Source: Actibacterium sp. XHP0104 (GTDB lineage Bacteria; Pseudomonadota; Alphaproteobacteria; Rhodobacterales; Rhodobacteraceae). From it: a stretch of DNA of 64,000 nt. Below, piece by piece: positions 20,571-30,338 of the stretch. A program made the translations under genes and the position numbers. Positions within the stretch are counted from its first letter, which is position 1. Every line of letters starts with the position of its first letter. Under the pieces are notes generated by a model. The model searched no databases. It was not told the origin of the DNA and saw only the letters and a list, made by a program, of their open reading frames with translations. The DNA lies in assembly GCF_025751515.1 (NCBI RefSeq), contig NZ_JAOWLE010000004.1, positions 216,445 through 280,444 on the forward strand, given 5' to 3'.

Positions 20571-21252
20571 CCGCAAGCATCTTTTCCGCGATCTCGATGC
20601 CCTCGGGGTGGCCGACATCGCACCATCCGCCGGGATGAACCACGCCGAACACGCGTTCGTCCAGCAGCATCGAATCCCACAGCAAGTTCAGCGAAAACGC
20701 CGGGTCGGGGATGATGGCCAGCCCCTCGGGGCGGATGATCTGGGCGCCGGTATAGACATAGCCGGGGCCGCGCGTCAGGTGGCCCGCGTCATCCATCGAA
20801 AAATCGCCCTCGCCCGCATGGGCCAGCGCGCGATCGGCCGAGATCAGCAGCAACAGCGCGTCCATCTTGGCCGGGTTCCAGGCGCGGGCCAGTGTGGTCA
20901 GCGGCGACGGGCCGGTCCAGACCGCATCGGAATTCACGGTGAAAACCGGCCCCGCGCCCAACAGCGGCAGTGCCTTGCGCAGCCCGCCGCCGGTTTCCAA
21001 AAGGTTATCAGATTCATCCGACAGCGCGATATCGGGCCGGTCGGACAGATGCGCGGCGACCTGATCGCCCAGATGATGCGTGTTCGCCACGATCCGCGCC
21101 GGGCCATGCGCGTCGATCTGGGTCAGGGCGTGGTCGATCAGCGTCTTGCCCCCAACCTTGATCAGCGGCTTGGGGCAGGTGGCAGTCAGCGCGCCCATGC
21201 GGGTGCCGCGCCCGGCGGCGAACAGCATCACCGCGTCAGGATGGTCTTGCAT
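20563..21252 (-). CDS. murU: MurU-like sugar-1-phosphate uridylyltransferase
   Basis: A 229-residue nucleotidyltransferase with the N-terminal motif LFAAGRGTRMG and the CPKPLIKV signature of sugar-1-P nucleotidylyltransferases. Together with the upstream kinase it matches the AmgK-MurU peptidoglycan-recycling route, in which MurNAc is phosphorylated and turned directly into UDP-MurNAc. The pairing is the main support for that specific call; motif evidence alone gives only the family. Its start lies 25 bp inside the kinase gene and its stop overlaps addB. Confidence 0.85.
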   Translation of the reverse strand: MQDHPDAVMLFAAGRGTRMGALTATCPKPLIKVGGKTLIDHALTQIDAHGPARIVANTHHLGDQVAAHLSDRPDIALSDESDNLLETGGGLRKALPLLGAGPVFTVNSDAVWTGPSPLTTLARAWNPAKMDALLLLISADRALAHAGEGDFSMDDAGHLTRGPGYVYTGAQIIRPEGLAIIPDPAFSLNLLWDSMLLDERVFGVVHPGGWCDVGHPEGIEIAEKMLADG

Positions 21253-22253
21253 TTCGACTTTATCCTTTCGCGGATTTCGGGCGTGGGGGCGGGCAGGGTG
21301 GCCAGCACGGTTTGTTTCAGCCCGGCCAGCGCGGGGTGGTCGAGGTCTTGCATCAGATAAGACCACACCCGCGGCATCAGGTCGACATAATGCGCCTTAC
21401 CGTCGCGAATACATAGCCGCGCAAAGACGCCGATGATCCGCAGGTTGCGCTGGGCACCCAGCGCGGCATAGGCGGCGCGGAACCGGTCGTCGGGCTGGCC
21501 GGTGGTGGCGATATAGCGGGTCAGCATCGCGCGCTGTAGAGCGAGCGGCACGTCGCGGCGCGCGTCCTCTAGCAGAGACACCAGATCATAGGCCGGGTGG
21601 CCAGCCATACCGTCCTGGAAATCCAAGAGGCCGACCCGCGCAACCCCGTCGCGATCGGGCAGCCACAGCAGGTTTTCGGCGTGATAATCACGCTGAATCA
21701 GCACGGGCGTTTCGGGGGCAAGATCGGTTAAAACAGTCTCTATCTCGGCCTGAAACGCCTGTTTTTGTTGCGCGCTGGTGGGTTGGTCGGCACCGGGAAG
21801 ATACCAGTCATGCACCAGCGCCGACAGGCTGGCCATCAGAGGCGGATCATAAGCGGGCAGGTCAGTCGGGGCAGGGTGGTCGTGCAGCTTCGCCAGCAGA
21901 TCGGTGGCGCAGGCATATATGGGGTCTTCCAGCGCGGGGTCGCGCTTGACCGCGCGGGCAAAAAGATCATCGCCCAGGTCTTCCAGCAGCAGAAAGCCCT
22001 GCGCGGTGTCCTCGGCCAGGATGCGCGGGGCCGACAGGCCAAGATCGCACAGATGGCGAGCAATGCGAGTAAAGGGGCGCACGTCTTCGCCCTTGTTGGT
22101 GGGGGCATCCATCAGCACGGCCGTGGTGCCATCGGGCCGGGTCAGGCGATCATAGCGCCGGTTCGAGGCATCGCCGGCCAGCGGAGCGACGCTGGCATCG
22201 CCCCAACCTGCGCGCGCGATGAAATCCCGCGCTTGCGCGTCACGCTGTGTCAT
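21228..22253 (-). CDS. amgK: AmgK-like cell-wall sugar kinase
   Basis: A 341-residue APH-fold kinase. The catalytic loop is IQRDYHAENLLWL and the metal-binding motif LLDFQDG. The N-terminal GDASNRRYDR is typical of the N-acetylmuramate/N-acetylglucosamine kinase AmgK, which makes the sugar-1-phosphate for MurU. Its start lies inside the tsaE end and its stop inside murU. The set would salvage MurNAc released by enzymes such as the MltA encoded in this window. A TTG one codon upstream is an alternative start. Confidence 0.84.
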   Translation of the reverse strand: MTQRDAQARDFIARAGWGDASVAPLAGDASNRRYDRLTRPDGTTAVLMDAPTNKGEDVRPFTRIARHLCDLGLSAPRILAEDTAQGFLLLEDLGDDLFARAVKRDPALEDPIYACATDLLAKLHDHPAPTDLPAYDPPLMASLSALVHDWYLPGADQPTSAQQKQAFQAEIETVLTDLAPETPVLIQRDYHAENLLWLPDRDGVARVGLLDFQDGMAGHPAYDLVSLLEDARRDVPLALQRAMLTRYIATTGQPDDRFRAAYAALGAQRNLRIIGVFARLCIRDGKAHYVDLMPRVWSYLMQDLDHPALAGLKQTVLATLPAPTPEIRERIKSKCKTILTR

Positions 22254-22731
22254 CAAGGCATCCTTTCAGGGTCGCGGCCCAGCGCGGGTCGTCTGACGCG
22301 ATGGTCAGCGCACGGCTGTCATCGGCATTGGCGGCAAAGCCAAGCACCAGCGCGCCCGGCGGGGTCAGGTCGGCCAGCCGGTCGGGCCATTCCACGAGGC
22401 ATAGCGCGGATTCGAACGCGTCGATCAGGCCCAGCTCGATCACGTCATCGGGGTGTGACAGGCGGTAAAGATCGGCATGCCAGATTTCCAGATCGCCGGC
22501 CTCGTAGGTCTGAACCAGGGTAAAGGTGGGCGAGGGCACGTCTTCGAACGCATCGGCCTGCGCAAGCAGGTGCTGGATCAGCGAGCGGGCGAAATGGGTC
22601 TTGCCCGCGCCGATCGGCCCCTGCAGCAACAGCACGTCGCCCGGCCCCAGGCGCGGCGCGATACAGGCGGCCAGCGCGGCGGTGTCCTCGGGCAGGGGCA
22701 GGGTCAGCGAATGGGCGAATGCGGCGGTCAT
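22240..22731 (-). CDS. tsaE: TsaE, tRNA t6A synthesis ATPase
   Basis: A 163-residue P-loop ATPase, partner of TsaB/TsaD in N6-threonylcarbamoyladenosine formation on ANN-decoding tRNAs. Walker A is GPIGAGKTHFAR, and the family segments VPSPTFTLVQ and HADLYRLS follow. The ATG chosen gives the usual family length. tsaD is also in this window (34044-35141) but in another operon. The 3' end overlaps amgK. Confidence 0.94.
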   Translation of the reverse strand: MTAAFAHSLTLPLPEDTAALAACIAPRLGPGDVLLLQGPIGAGKTHFARSLIQHLLAQADAFEDVPSPTFTLVQTYEAGDLEIWHADLYRLSHPDDVIELGLIDAFESALCLVEWPDRLADLTPPGALVLGFAANADDSRALTIASDDPRWAATLKGCLDDTA

Positions 22732-22773
22732 GGCCGACAGTTTTAACGCCCCCCCGCGCGCCCGCAAGCGCGA

Positions 22774-24309
22774 TCAGGCAGGGCTGGGTTCAACCGGCGC
22801 CATCGCGCGGAATGCGATCAGCGTGCCACCCCCGCCGATGGCTTGAATCCGGCAATTCAGCGCCCGCCCGTCCGACAGGCGCACGGTCTCGGCGCGCGGC
22901 GAGCGCGGCCCGATATGGGCGATGAAATCGCGCGCGTCGGCCCACATGTTCGAGGGCACGCATTTGTCCTGCCACAGGCGCGTGGCATCGCGGATATTGA
23001 CGTCACCCAACGTGGTCGACGGATCGTGCCCCCACAGCCGCACATAGGCCTCGTTCGACATGGCCAGAATGCCGGCGGGTGAAAAGACGGCGATGGCCTC
23101 GTCCAGGCTATCAAGCACGGCCTGGCCCATTTCCAGCTCGGCCCGGAACCGGCGGGTCAGCGAGATTTCGGCGCTGATATCCTGAAACAGAAAGGCCACG
23201 GCCCCGTCGGGATGCGGGCGCCCGGTGACGCGATAGGTCAGCCCCGAGGGCAGCGTCCAGGTGGCCTGATACTCGCCCGAGGCCGCGCCCTCTTCCAGCT
23301 CGGCCATCTCGCGGCGCCAGGTCTTGTAGTCGCGCGGCACCGGGATCATCTGGTTCTCGCGCAGCTTGTCGAGAAATTCGTAAAGCGAGGGCCGCGCGGC
23401 CAGGAACTCGGGCCCCAGATGGGTCAGGTCGACCAGCGCCGGGTTGAACATCACCAGATTGCGCGCGCGGTTGAAGATCGCCAGCCCGGTCGGCAGATCG
23501 GCAAAGGTTTTGCTGAGGGTCTGAACAAAGTTCCGCAGCGCGGTTTCAGCGCTGACCAGCGCGTCGGCCTGCTGGGCAAAGAACATCGGCGCGTCGGGCT
23601 GATCGAGAGCGGTGCAGTCATACCATTGCGTCTGGCCATCGGGGGTGGTCAGCGACAGGCGGCGCGGCGCCGGGGCATCGCCGGGCATCTCGAACAGCCG
23701 GGGCAGGGGCCAGACCAGCGCATCATCACCCTCTTGCAGCGCCTCGGCGCGCGACAGGTAGGCGTGGTTGGCCCAGACGACATCGCCCTGCGCATCCTGT
23801 TGCCAGGCCAACACCGGCATATGCGCCACGACCCGCCGCAGGGTGTTCAGCTCGGCCGTTTGGGCGGCAAGGCACTGGCTGTCGAGCGCGGCCGACACGT
23901 CGCCGCCCGAGGTATCCGACAGGGTAATCCGCGCCAGGCCCCGCGCCCAGGTGGCCAGCAGCCGACCCTCGCCATGCGGAGTGGTCAGCTCGGTGCGGCC
24001 GGTTTGTTCCAGCTGTGCGATTTCACGCTGGAAGGCGGGGAAATGCGGGGTCAGCAGCTGCACCAGCCGCGACCAGTCGCTGGGCCCGGCGGGCGCGGCG
24101 TTCAGCAATTGCCGCGCGCTGGGCGTGGCATCAACCAGTTTGTGCCGGTCGAACAGGAACACCGCCTCGCTGGCGCGCTGCCCGGTCAGCCCGGCATCCG
24201 AGCGCCGAACCGCCCAGCGCGGCAGATAGCTGGCGGCCAGCAGGGCGGTCAGCACGGTCAGCACCGAGGTGGTGGCGATGATCAACGCAAAGGTCCAATC
24301 CAGGGTCAT
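22774..24309 (-). CDS. divL: DivL-like PAS-domain protein without kinase domain
   Basis: A 511-residue protein with one N-terminal membrane segment (about residues 7-28), then at least two or three PAS-like domains (around 165-250, 270-380 and 395-500). It ends with no HisKA or HATPase domain. Position next to tsaE-amgK-murU-addBA matches divL in alphaproteobacteria. Rhodobacter DivL is described as a PAS protein acting on the CckA-ChpT-CtrA phosphorelay. The orthology is inferred from synteny and architecture; it could be an unrelated PAS sensor. Confidence 0.6.
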   Translation of the reverse strand: MTLDWTFALIIATTSVLTVLTALLAASYLPRWAVRRSDAGLTGQRASEAVFLFDRHKLVDATPSARQLLNAAPAGPSDWSRLVQLLTPHFPAFQREIAQLEQTGRTELTTPHGEGRLLATWARGLARITLSDTSGGDVSAALDSQCLAAQTAELNTLRRVVAHMPVLAWQQDAQGDVVWANHAYLSRAEALQEGDDALVWPLPRLFEMPGDAPAPRRLSLTTPDGQTQWYDCTALDQPDAPMFFAQQADALVSAETALRNFVQTLSKTFADLPTGLAIFNRARNLVMFNPALVDLTHLGPEFLAARPSLYEFLDKLRENQMIPVPRDYKTWRREMAELEEGAASGEYQATWTLPSGLTYRVTGRPHPDGAVAFLFQDISAEISLTRRFRAELEMGQAVLDSLDEAIAVFSPAGILAMSNEAYVRLWGHDPSTTLGDVNIRDATRLWQDKCVPSNMWADARDFIAHIGPRSPRAETVRLSDGRALNCRIQAIGGGGTLIAFRAMAPVEPSPA

Positions 24310-24372
24310 GGCAGTCTTCCCAAAAGCAGCTTGTGCGACTTTGCGTGGGAATGGTTAAGCCCCGGTTAACCG

Positions 24373-25743
24373 TTATGGCGTCATCGGCAGGTTCTCGGCG
24401 GTGTCGGGCCCCGAGGCAGCGATATCGGAGCGGGTCCAGATCACCTCGACCACCGCGCCGGTCGGGCCGGGATCGCCGGGCCGGGCATGGGCCGGGTCGC
24501 GCCCATTGGCAAAGCTCAGCTCGGCGCCGGTGCGTTCCAGCAGGGTCTTGGCGATGAACAGGCCCAGCCCCATGCCCTCGTATCCGGGGCGGGTGTCGGC
24601 GCGCTTGCGCATGAACGGGTCGCCGATGCGTTCCAGCACCTGCGGCGCATAGCCGGGGCCGTCATCCATCACCCGAACCCCGATGTGGTGATCCGACCAC
24701 TGCATTTCGACCCAGACGGTGCTGGCGGCGAAATCGACGGCATTTTGAACAAGGTTCCGAAGCCCGTGAATGATTTCGGGCCGGCGCGCGATAACGGGTT
24801 GGCGGGTGCCGGAATTGGCGGGCGCGTCTTCGATGATAACGGTCTTGCCGCGCGACTGGTGCGGCTCGGCGGCTTCGGTCACCACAGCCGATAGCGGCGC
24901 GGAATGCATGTGCAGGTCATCTTTGCCCGCGCGCCCCATCGACCGCAGAATGTCGCGGCAGCGATCGGCCTGTTGCCGGATCAGTTGGGCATCGTCGCGC
25001 AGATCGGGGTCGTCCGACAGCTCTTCGGCCAGCTCGCTGCTGACCAGGGTGATCGTGGCAAGTGGGGTGCCCAGCTCATGCGCATAGGCGGCGACGACAC
25101 CGCCCAGATCGGTCAGCTTTTGCTCGCGCGCAAGGGCCATCTGCGTGGCCAGCAACGCGTCGGCCATCGAGTTGATCTCGGACGTGACGCGGTTGGCATA
25201 GACCGACAGAAAGGCGACCCCGATCACGATTGCGGCCCAAAACCCGAACCGGAAAATATCTGGCAGGTTCTGTTCCACCCCGCGCGCGTTTTCCAGTGGC
25301 AGAAAGACGAACATCATCACGGTGATCAACACGCCCGCACTGGTCGCCAGGATCAGCGTGCACCGCTGCCCCAACGCCATGGCCGAGATCACCACCGGCG
25401 TCAGCACCAGCAGGGCAAAGGGGTTGTTCAGCCCGCCGGTCAGGAACAGGAGCGCCGACAATTGCACCAGATCAAACAACAGCGTCTTTAGCGCGCCGCG
25501 CCGGGTTAGGCGGGTGTTGGGCGGATAGACAAAAATCGCCGCCAGGTTCACGATCATCGCGGCGCCGATCACGGCGCAAACCGGCCCCAGCGGCGGCCGC
25601 AACCCGAACTGGGCATAGGCCGCACCCAGCGCCACGATCTGACCCGTGATCGCCACCCAGCGCAGCCAGATCAGCGTGCGCAGGCGGATCCACTGGCTGC
25701 GTTCACCGGGGGCAAGCAGGCCGATCGCGCTGGATTCCGTCAT
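24373..25743 (-). CDS. regB: Redox sensor histidine kinase RegB/PrrB
   Basis: A 456-residue membrane kinase with six hydrophobic segments in the first 190 residues. The quinone-sensing heptapeptide GGLNNPF is at residues 103-109, the H-box AHELGTPL carries His222, and the redox-active cysteine of the family is at residue 262 in RCRDIL. The ATPase domain has NLVQNAVDFA and DDGPGY. RegB phosphorylates RegA when the quinone pool is reduced. It is divergent from senC-regA, the classic arrangement. An ATG four codons upstream (25755) is an alternative start. Confidence 0.96.
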   Translation of the reverse strand: MTESSAIGLLAPGERSQWIRLRTLIWLRWVAITGQIVALGAAYAQFGLRPPLGPVCAVIGAAMIVNLAAIFVYPPNTRLTRRGALKTLLFDLVQLSALLFLTGGLNNPFALLVLTPVVISAMALGQRCTLILATSAGVLITVMMFVFLPLENARGVEQNLPDIFRFGFWAAIVIGVAFLSVYANRVTSEINSMADALLATQMALAREQKLTDLGGVVAAYAHELGTPLATITLVSSELAEELSDDPDLRDDAQLIRQQADRCRDILRSMGRAGKDDLHMHSAPLSAVVTEAAEPHQSRGKTVIIEDAPANSGTRQPVIARRPEIIHGLRNLVQNAVDFAASTVWVEMQWSDHHIGVRVMDDGPGYAPQVLERIGDPFMRKRADTRPGYEGMGLGLFIAKTLLERTGAELSFANGRDPAHARPGDPGPTGAVVEVIWTRSDIAASGPDTAENLPMTP

Positions 25744-25829
25744 TTCCGCCCCCATGTGACAAGTCGTAACCTTGTATATCCTCTGACTTCGGTGGATCAA
25801 TGCGCGCAAATGACGGCAGGAGCTTTGGC

Positions 25830-26453
25830 ATGACACGGACCTATGCAATCTTGGCGGCTATCGTTGCGGTGGCCTTTCTGGTGGGCAGCTATGCCTGGAC
25901 GGCGCTTAAGGCGCCGGCCGACAAATATGCCGAATGCCGGGGTGGCCAAGTTGCTGGCGGTACCAGCACGATCGGCGGGCCGTTCACGCTGGTCGACGAA
26001 AACGGTGTGACCGTCACCGATGCCGATGTCATCACCGGGCCGACGCTTTTGTATTTCGGCTATACCTTCTGCCCCGATGTCTGCCCCGCCGACAACGCCC
26101 GCAACGCCGAGGCGGTCGACCTGCTGGATGCGATGGGCAAGACGGTGAACCCGATCTTTATCTCGATCGACCCCGAGCGCGATACGCCCGAGCAGATGAA
26201 GGAATTTACCGACTACATGCATCCGCGCATGCTGGGGCTGACCGGCTCTCCCGAACAGGTTAAGGCCGCGTCGCAAGCCTATCGCACCTATTTCAAGAAA
26301 GAAGAGGGCGGTGACCCCGAATATTACCTGGTCGACCATTCGACCTTTACCTACTTGGTTTTCCCGCAAGAGGGCTTCGTCGAATTCTTTCGCCGTGACG
26401 ACTCGCCCCAGCAGATGGCCGACCGGGTGGCCTGTTTCATGGATGCGCAATAA
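25830..26453 (+). CDS. senC: SCO1/SenC/PrrC copper chaperone
   Basis: A 207-residue membrane-anchored thioredoxin-fold protein. The N-terminal anchor covers about residues 5-25. The copper site CPDVC has Cys81 and Cys85, and His170 lies in YLVDHSTFTYLV. It helps assemble the CuA centre of cytochrome c oxidase, and its membership in the RegBA locus links it to redox signalling. CAGGAG lies 7 nt before the ATG chosen. An in-frame upstream start would overlap the regB promoter region. Confidence 0.94.
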   Translation: MTRTYAILAAIVAVAFLVGSYAWTALKAPADKYAECRGGQVAGGTSTIGGPFTLVDENGVTVTDADVITGPTLLYFGYTFCPDVCPADNARNAEAVDLLDAMGKTVNPIFISIDPERDTPEQMKEFTDYMHPRMLGLTGSPEQVKAASQAYRTYFKKEEGGDPEYYLVDHSTFTYLVFPQEGFVEFFRRDDSPQQMADRVACFMDAQ

Positions 26454-26529
26454 CGCGCGGATAAATTGACGCCTCGCACGCAACTAATTAGAACCTTTCC
26501 AAATACTGAATGTGTTTGGAGGGTGCGGC

Positions 26530-27084
26530 ATGGCCGACAGTGAGGTGCAGGATATCGGGCCAGACCGGTCTTTGCTGCTGGTCGATGATGACGAGCCGTT
26601 CCTGAAACGCCTGGCGCGGGCCATGGAAAAGCGCGGGTTCGAGCCCGAAACCGCCGAAAGCGTCGCGGCCGGCAAGGCCATCGCAACCGCCCGTCCGCCC
26701 GCCTATGCGGTGATCGACCTGCGGCTTGAAGATGGCAACGGCCTGGACGTGGTCGAAACCCTGCGCGAGAACCGGCCCGACGCCAAGATCGTGGTGCTGA
26801 CCGGCTATGGCGCGATCGCCACCGCCGTCGCTGCCGTCAAGATCGGCGCCACCGATTACCTGGCCAAACCCGCCGATGCGAACGAGATCACCGCCGCGCT
26901 GCTGGCGAACGGCGAGCTGCTGCCGCCGCCGCCCGAAAACCCGATGTCGGCCGACCGCGTACGCTGGGAACATATCCAGCGCGTCTACGAGCAATGCGAC
27001 CGCAACGTCTCGGAAACCGCGCGCCGGCTGAACATGCATCGCCGCACGCTGCAACGCATCCTGGCCAAACGCAGCCCGCGCTAG
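26530..27084 (+). CDS. regA: Redox response regulator RegA/PrrA
   Basis: A 184-residue regulator. The receiver domain has the phosphoacceptor Asp63 in VIDLRLEDG and the acidic triad VDDDEPF. A proline-rich linker (PPPPENP) leads to a Fis-type helix-turn-helix ending in NMHRRTLQRILAK. It controls aerobic/anaerobic energy genes in response to RegB. GGAGGG is 6 nt upstream of the chosen ATG. It lies 76 bp after senC. No photosynthesis genes are in the window. Confidence 0.96.
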   Translation: MADSEVQDIGPDRSLLLVDDDEPFLKRLARAMEKRGFEPETAESVAAGKAIATARPPAYAVIDLRLEDGNGLDVVETLRENRPDAKIVVLTGYGAIATAVAAVKIGATDYLAKPADANEITAALLANGELLPPPPENPMSADRVRWEHIQRVYEQCDRNVSETARRLNMHRRTLQRILAKRSPR

Positions 27085-27151
27085 GGTGCGCCCTATTGTG
27101 ACGTAACAGTGTTTCCGCTCCTGGCCGCAGGATTGGGAAAGAGAGGACCGT

Positions 27152-28111
27152 ATGCTTCGCAAAGCCTGGCAAAGCGGGATGATCGCCATGGCGCGCTCGC
27201 CCCGGATCAAGACCTTCATGCAAAACTCGCGCGCGACGTCTTTTCTGTCCGAGAAATATGTCTCGGGCAAATCCGTGCAGGATGGGGTGCGGCGCGCCCA
27301 GGCCCTTATGGCCGAACAGGGTGTCCGCAGTTCGCTGTTCTACATGGGCGAATATGTCGACACGCTGGACCGGGTCGAAGAGAACGTCGAGAACAAGCTG
27401 AACGTGGCCCGCGCCCTGTCGGAAACGGCGCTTGATATTCACGTGTCTGTCGATCCGACGCAGATCGGTCATCATGTCGACCCCGCGCTGGTCGAAGAGC
27501 GCGCCCTCAAGATCGCCGCCGAGATCGGGCGCGGGGCCGAAATCAGCGCCGGCCAGGTTCATTGCCTGATGTTCGACATGGAAGACGCCTCGCTGAATGA
27601 CCCGACAATCCGCATTCACAACCTGGTTCAGGACCGGGGCTATCCGACGGCCCTGACGCTTCAGGCCTATCTGCGGCGAACCGAGGCCGACCTGCGCGCG
27701 CAAATCCTGCGCGGCAGCAAGGTGCGGCTGGTCAAGGGCGCTTTCGCCGCCAACGCCGATATCGCGTTCCAAAGCCGCGCAGAGATCAAGGATAATTCGC
27801 GCAAGCTGATCTCGATGATGCTGTCCCCCCAGGCCAAAGAGGCGGGGTTCTATCCGATCATCGCCACCCATGACACCAACCTGCACGAGTTTGCCATCGC
27901 GCGCGCCCGCGAAAACGGCTGGCAGCCCGGCGACTACGAATTCGAAATGCTGCTTGGCGTGCGCGAGGACGTCGCCCGCGCGCTGGCAGAGCGGGGCGAG
28001 CGTATTCGTCTTTACGTGCCGTTCGGGCATGACTGGTGGCCCCATGCCGTGCGTCGTATCGGGGAAAACCCGGCCAATGCGGTGCTGCTTGCCCGGTCCC
28101 TGGTAAGCTAA
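27152..28111 (+). CDS. Proline dehydrogenase-family protein
   Basis: A 319-residue monofunctional PRODH-like flavoprotein barrel. Family motifs are GYPTALTLQAYLRRT, VRLVKGAFA, YPIIATHD, the EMLLGVR segment and the C-terminal VPFGHDWWPHAVRRIGENP. PRODH oxidises proline to pyrroline-5-carboxylate and feeds electrons to the quinone pool. Length matches stand-alone forms and not PutA. It lies 67 bp after regA. True proline activity is likely but not proven by sequence alone. Confidence 0.83.
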   Translation: MLRKAWQSGMIAMARSPRIKTFMQNSRATSFLSEKYVSGKSVQDGVRRAQALMAEQGVRSSLFYMGEYVDTLDRVEENVENKLNVARALSETALDIHVSVDPTQIGHHVDPALVEERALKIAAEIGRGAEISAGQVHCLMFDMEDASLNDPTIRIHNLVQDRGYPTALTLQAYLRRTEADLRAQILRGSKVRLVKGAFAANADIAFQSRAEIKDNSRKLISMMLSPQAKEAGFYPIIATHDTNLHEFAIARARENGWQPGDYEFEMLLGVREDVARALAERGERIRLYVPFGHDWWPHAVRRIGENPANAVLLARSLVS

Positions 28112-28176
28112 CACGGCTCTGTTCGGCGTCGATATAGACCCAGTTGAGGCGCCGAGGCGACCTTTGGAAGAACGGC

Positions 28177-28767
28177 TTACATCTGCGCCAGCAGCTCCTC
28201 GTGCCGCGCGGTGAAATCGCGGCGCACTTCGACCGGCGGGCGCAGGTGCAGGGTCAGCCCGGCAATCAGGTCGGGGTTTTGCTTGCCAAAGAACTTGTCG
28301 CCCTCGGCACGGGTGAACCCGGCGATCTGCGTGGCCTCTAGCCAAGCCGACACCTTGTCGGCGGCCTTGATCTTGCGCTTCACCAGTTTCGGCACCACCG
28401 CGGGCAGGCCGAACCGGATGTGAATCGCCGCCGACAGCCGGTCATCCAGCGCGCCATATTCGGGGCCGACCGCCGCCTTGACCGGAGAAATCATGTCGCC
28501 GATCACATATTCCGGCGCGTCATGCAGCAGGGCGGCCAGCTTCCATTTCACCGGCGCATCGGGGTTCATCCGGCTGAAAATCTGTTCGACCAGCAGCGAA
28601 TGCTCGGCCACGGAATAGGGGAAATCGCCAACCGTCTGCCCGTTCCACCGCGCGACAAAGGCCAGCCCGTGGGCGATGTCCTCGATCTCGATATCCACCG
28701 GGGTCGGGTCCAGCAGGTCAAGCCTGCGACCGGACAGCATCCGTTGCCATGCGCGCGGTTGTTTCAT
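28177..28767 (-). CDS. HD-domain phosphohydrolase (YfbR-like)
   Basis: A 196-residue HD-superfamily protein. The metal-binding histidines are seen in VAEHSLLV and the doublet [13 protein letters not shown], with a downstream Asp in [12 protein letters not shown]. This pattern resembles YfbR-type 5'-deoxynucleotidases. AGGAGGAAAG is well placed before the ATG. It is divergent from ahcY across 105 bp. Substrate uncertain. Confidence 0.85.
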   Translation of the reverse strand: MKQPRAWQRMLSGRRLDLLDPTPVDIEIEDIAHGLAFVARWNGQTVGDFPYSVAEHSLLVEQIFSRMNPDAPVKWKLAALLHDAPEYVIGDMISPVKAAVGPEYGALDDRLSAAIHIRFGLPAVVPKLVKRKIKAADKVSAWLEATQIAGFTRAEGDKFFGKQNPDLIAGLTLHLRPPVEVRRDFTARHEELLAQM

Positions 28768-28872
28768 GGTCTTTCCTCCTGCGGAAATCCCTGCCACGGC
28801 CCGCACGCATTGTCGAGCCACCGATCCGGTGCTATGTGGCCCCCAAACGCACATTCCCAAGGAGCAAGCGAT

Positions 28873-30267
28873 ATGTCGCAGGACTATGTCGTCAAGGATA
28901 TCGCGCTGGCCGATTTCGGTCGCAAGGAACTGGATATCGCCGAAACCGAAATGCCCGGCCTGATGGCCCTGCGCGAGGAATATGGCGAGGCCAAGCCGCT
29001 GAAAGGCGCGCGGATCGCGGGCAGCTTGCACATGACCGTGCAGACGGCGGTGCTGATCGAAACGCTGGTCGCGCTGGGCGCCGAGGTGCGCTGGGCCTCG
29101 TGCAACATCTTTTCCACCCAGGATCACGCGGCGGCGGCAATCGCGGCGGCGGGCATTCCGGTGTTCGCGACCAAGGGCGAAACGCTTGAGGAATATTGGG
29201 ACTACGCTGACCGGATCTTCATGTTCGATGAGGGCGGCGCGAACATGATCCTGGACGATGGCGGCGACGCGACGCTGTATATCCTGATCGGCGCGCGGGT
29301 CGAAGAGGGCGAAACCGACCTGATCGAGACCCCGACCAGCGAAGAAGAGGTCGCCCTTTTCGCGCAGATCAAGAAACGCCTGGCGGAAAGCCCCGGCTGG
29401 TTCGTCAAACAGCGCCACATGATTCAGGGCGTGTCCGAGGAAACCACCACCGGCGTGCATCGTCTGTACAAGATGATGGAGAAAGGCCACCTGCCCTTCC
29501 CGGCGATCAACGTGAATGACAGCGTGACCAAGTCGAAATTCGACAACAAATACGGCTGCAAGGAATCGCTGGTCGATGGCATCCGCCGCGCCACCGATAC
29601 GATGATGGCTGGCAAGGTCGCCGTGGTCTGTGGCTATGGCGATGTGGGCAAAGGCAGCGCGGCCTCGCTGCGCGGCGCCGGTGCGCGCGTCAAGGTCACC
29701 GAGATCGACCCGATCTGCGCCCTTCAGGCCGCGATGGACGGGTTCGAGGTGATCACGCTGGAGGACGTGGTCGACAGCGCCGACATTTTCATCACCACCA
29801 CCGGCAACAAGGACATCATCCGCATCGAGCATATGCGCGCGATGAAGGACATGGCCATCGTTGGCAACATCGGCCATTTCGACAATGAAATTCAGGTCGC
29901 CGCGCTGAAGAACCACAAATGGACCAACATCAAGGACCAGGTGGATATGATCGAGATGCCCTCGGGCAATCGCATCATCCTGCTGTCCGAGGGCCGTTTG
30001 CTGAACCTGGGCAATGCAACCGGGCATCCGTCGTTCGTGATGTCGGCCTCGTTCACCAACCAGGTGCTGGCCCAGATCGAGCTGTTCACCAAGGGCGATC
30101 AGTATGACAACCAGGTCTATATCCTGCCCAAGCATCTCGACGAAAAGGTCGCCCGCCTGCACCTGGCCAAGGTCGGCGCCAAGCTGACCGAGCTGAACCC
30201 CGATCAGGCCGACTATATCGGCGTGACGGTGGATGGGCCGTACAAGCCGGAACACTATCGGTACTAA
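28873..30267 (+). CDS. ahcY: S-adenosylhomocysteine hydrolase
   Basis: A 464-residue NAD-dependent enzyme cleaving SAH to adenosine and homocysteine in the methyl cycle. Substrate-domain motifs include [14 protein letters not shown]. The NAD-binding site is [10 protein letters not shown], and the C-terminal KPEHYRY is diagnostic. AAGGAG precedes the ATG; a longer in-frame start upstream runs through the divergent gene and is rejected. It is followed by a strong terminator. ahcY near regA is a known Rhodobacter-type linkage. Confidence 0.98.
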   Translation: MSQDYVVKDIALADFGRKELDIAETEMPGLMALREEYGEAKPLKGARIAGSLHMTVQTAVLIETLVALGAEVRWASCNIFSTQDHAAAAIAAAGIPVFATKGETLEEYWDYADRIFMFDEGGANMILDDGGDATLYILIGARVEEGETDLIETPTSEEEVALFAQIKKRLAESPGWFVKQRHMIQGVSEETTTGVHRLYKMMEKGHLPFPAINVNDSVTKSKFDNKYGCKESLVDGIRRATDTMMAGKVAVVCGYGDVGKGSAASLRGAGARVKVTEIDPICALQAAMDGFEVITLEDVVDSADIFITTTGNKDIIRIEHMRAMKDMAIVGNIGHFDNEIQVAALKNHKWTNIKDQVDMIEMPSGNRIILLSEGRLLNLGNATGHPSFVMSASFTNQVLAQIELFTKGDQYDNQVYILPKHLDEKVARLHLAKVGAKLTELNPDQADYIGVTVDGPYKPEHYRY

Positions 30268-30288
30268 GATACCGTCGACACAGAATGA

Positions 30289-30314
30289 AAAAGGGGGCCG
30301 CTTGGCCCCCTTTT
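30289..30314. terminator. Bidirectional intrinsic terminator (ahcY / trpB-like)
   Basis: An 11-bp stem AAAAGGGGGCC / GGCCCCCTTTT with a short 4-nt loop and A/T tracts on both sides lies between convergent genes. It should work on both strands. Confidence 0.9.
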
Positions 30315-30338
30315 GCGTTTGATATCAGCGGTTAGGGA

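Noticed and set aside
28768..28872. Possible SAH/SAM riboswitch before ahcY
   Set aside because: The 105-bp gap shows no pseudoknot or conserved core that I can match; it is more likely an ordinary divergent promoter region.
28177..30255. A 692-codon open frame on the minus strand through the ahcY region
   Set aside because: Only its last 196 codons are the HD-domain gene; the rest is the antisense of ahcY and resembles nothing. The real start is at 28767 with a good ribosome-binding site.
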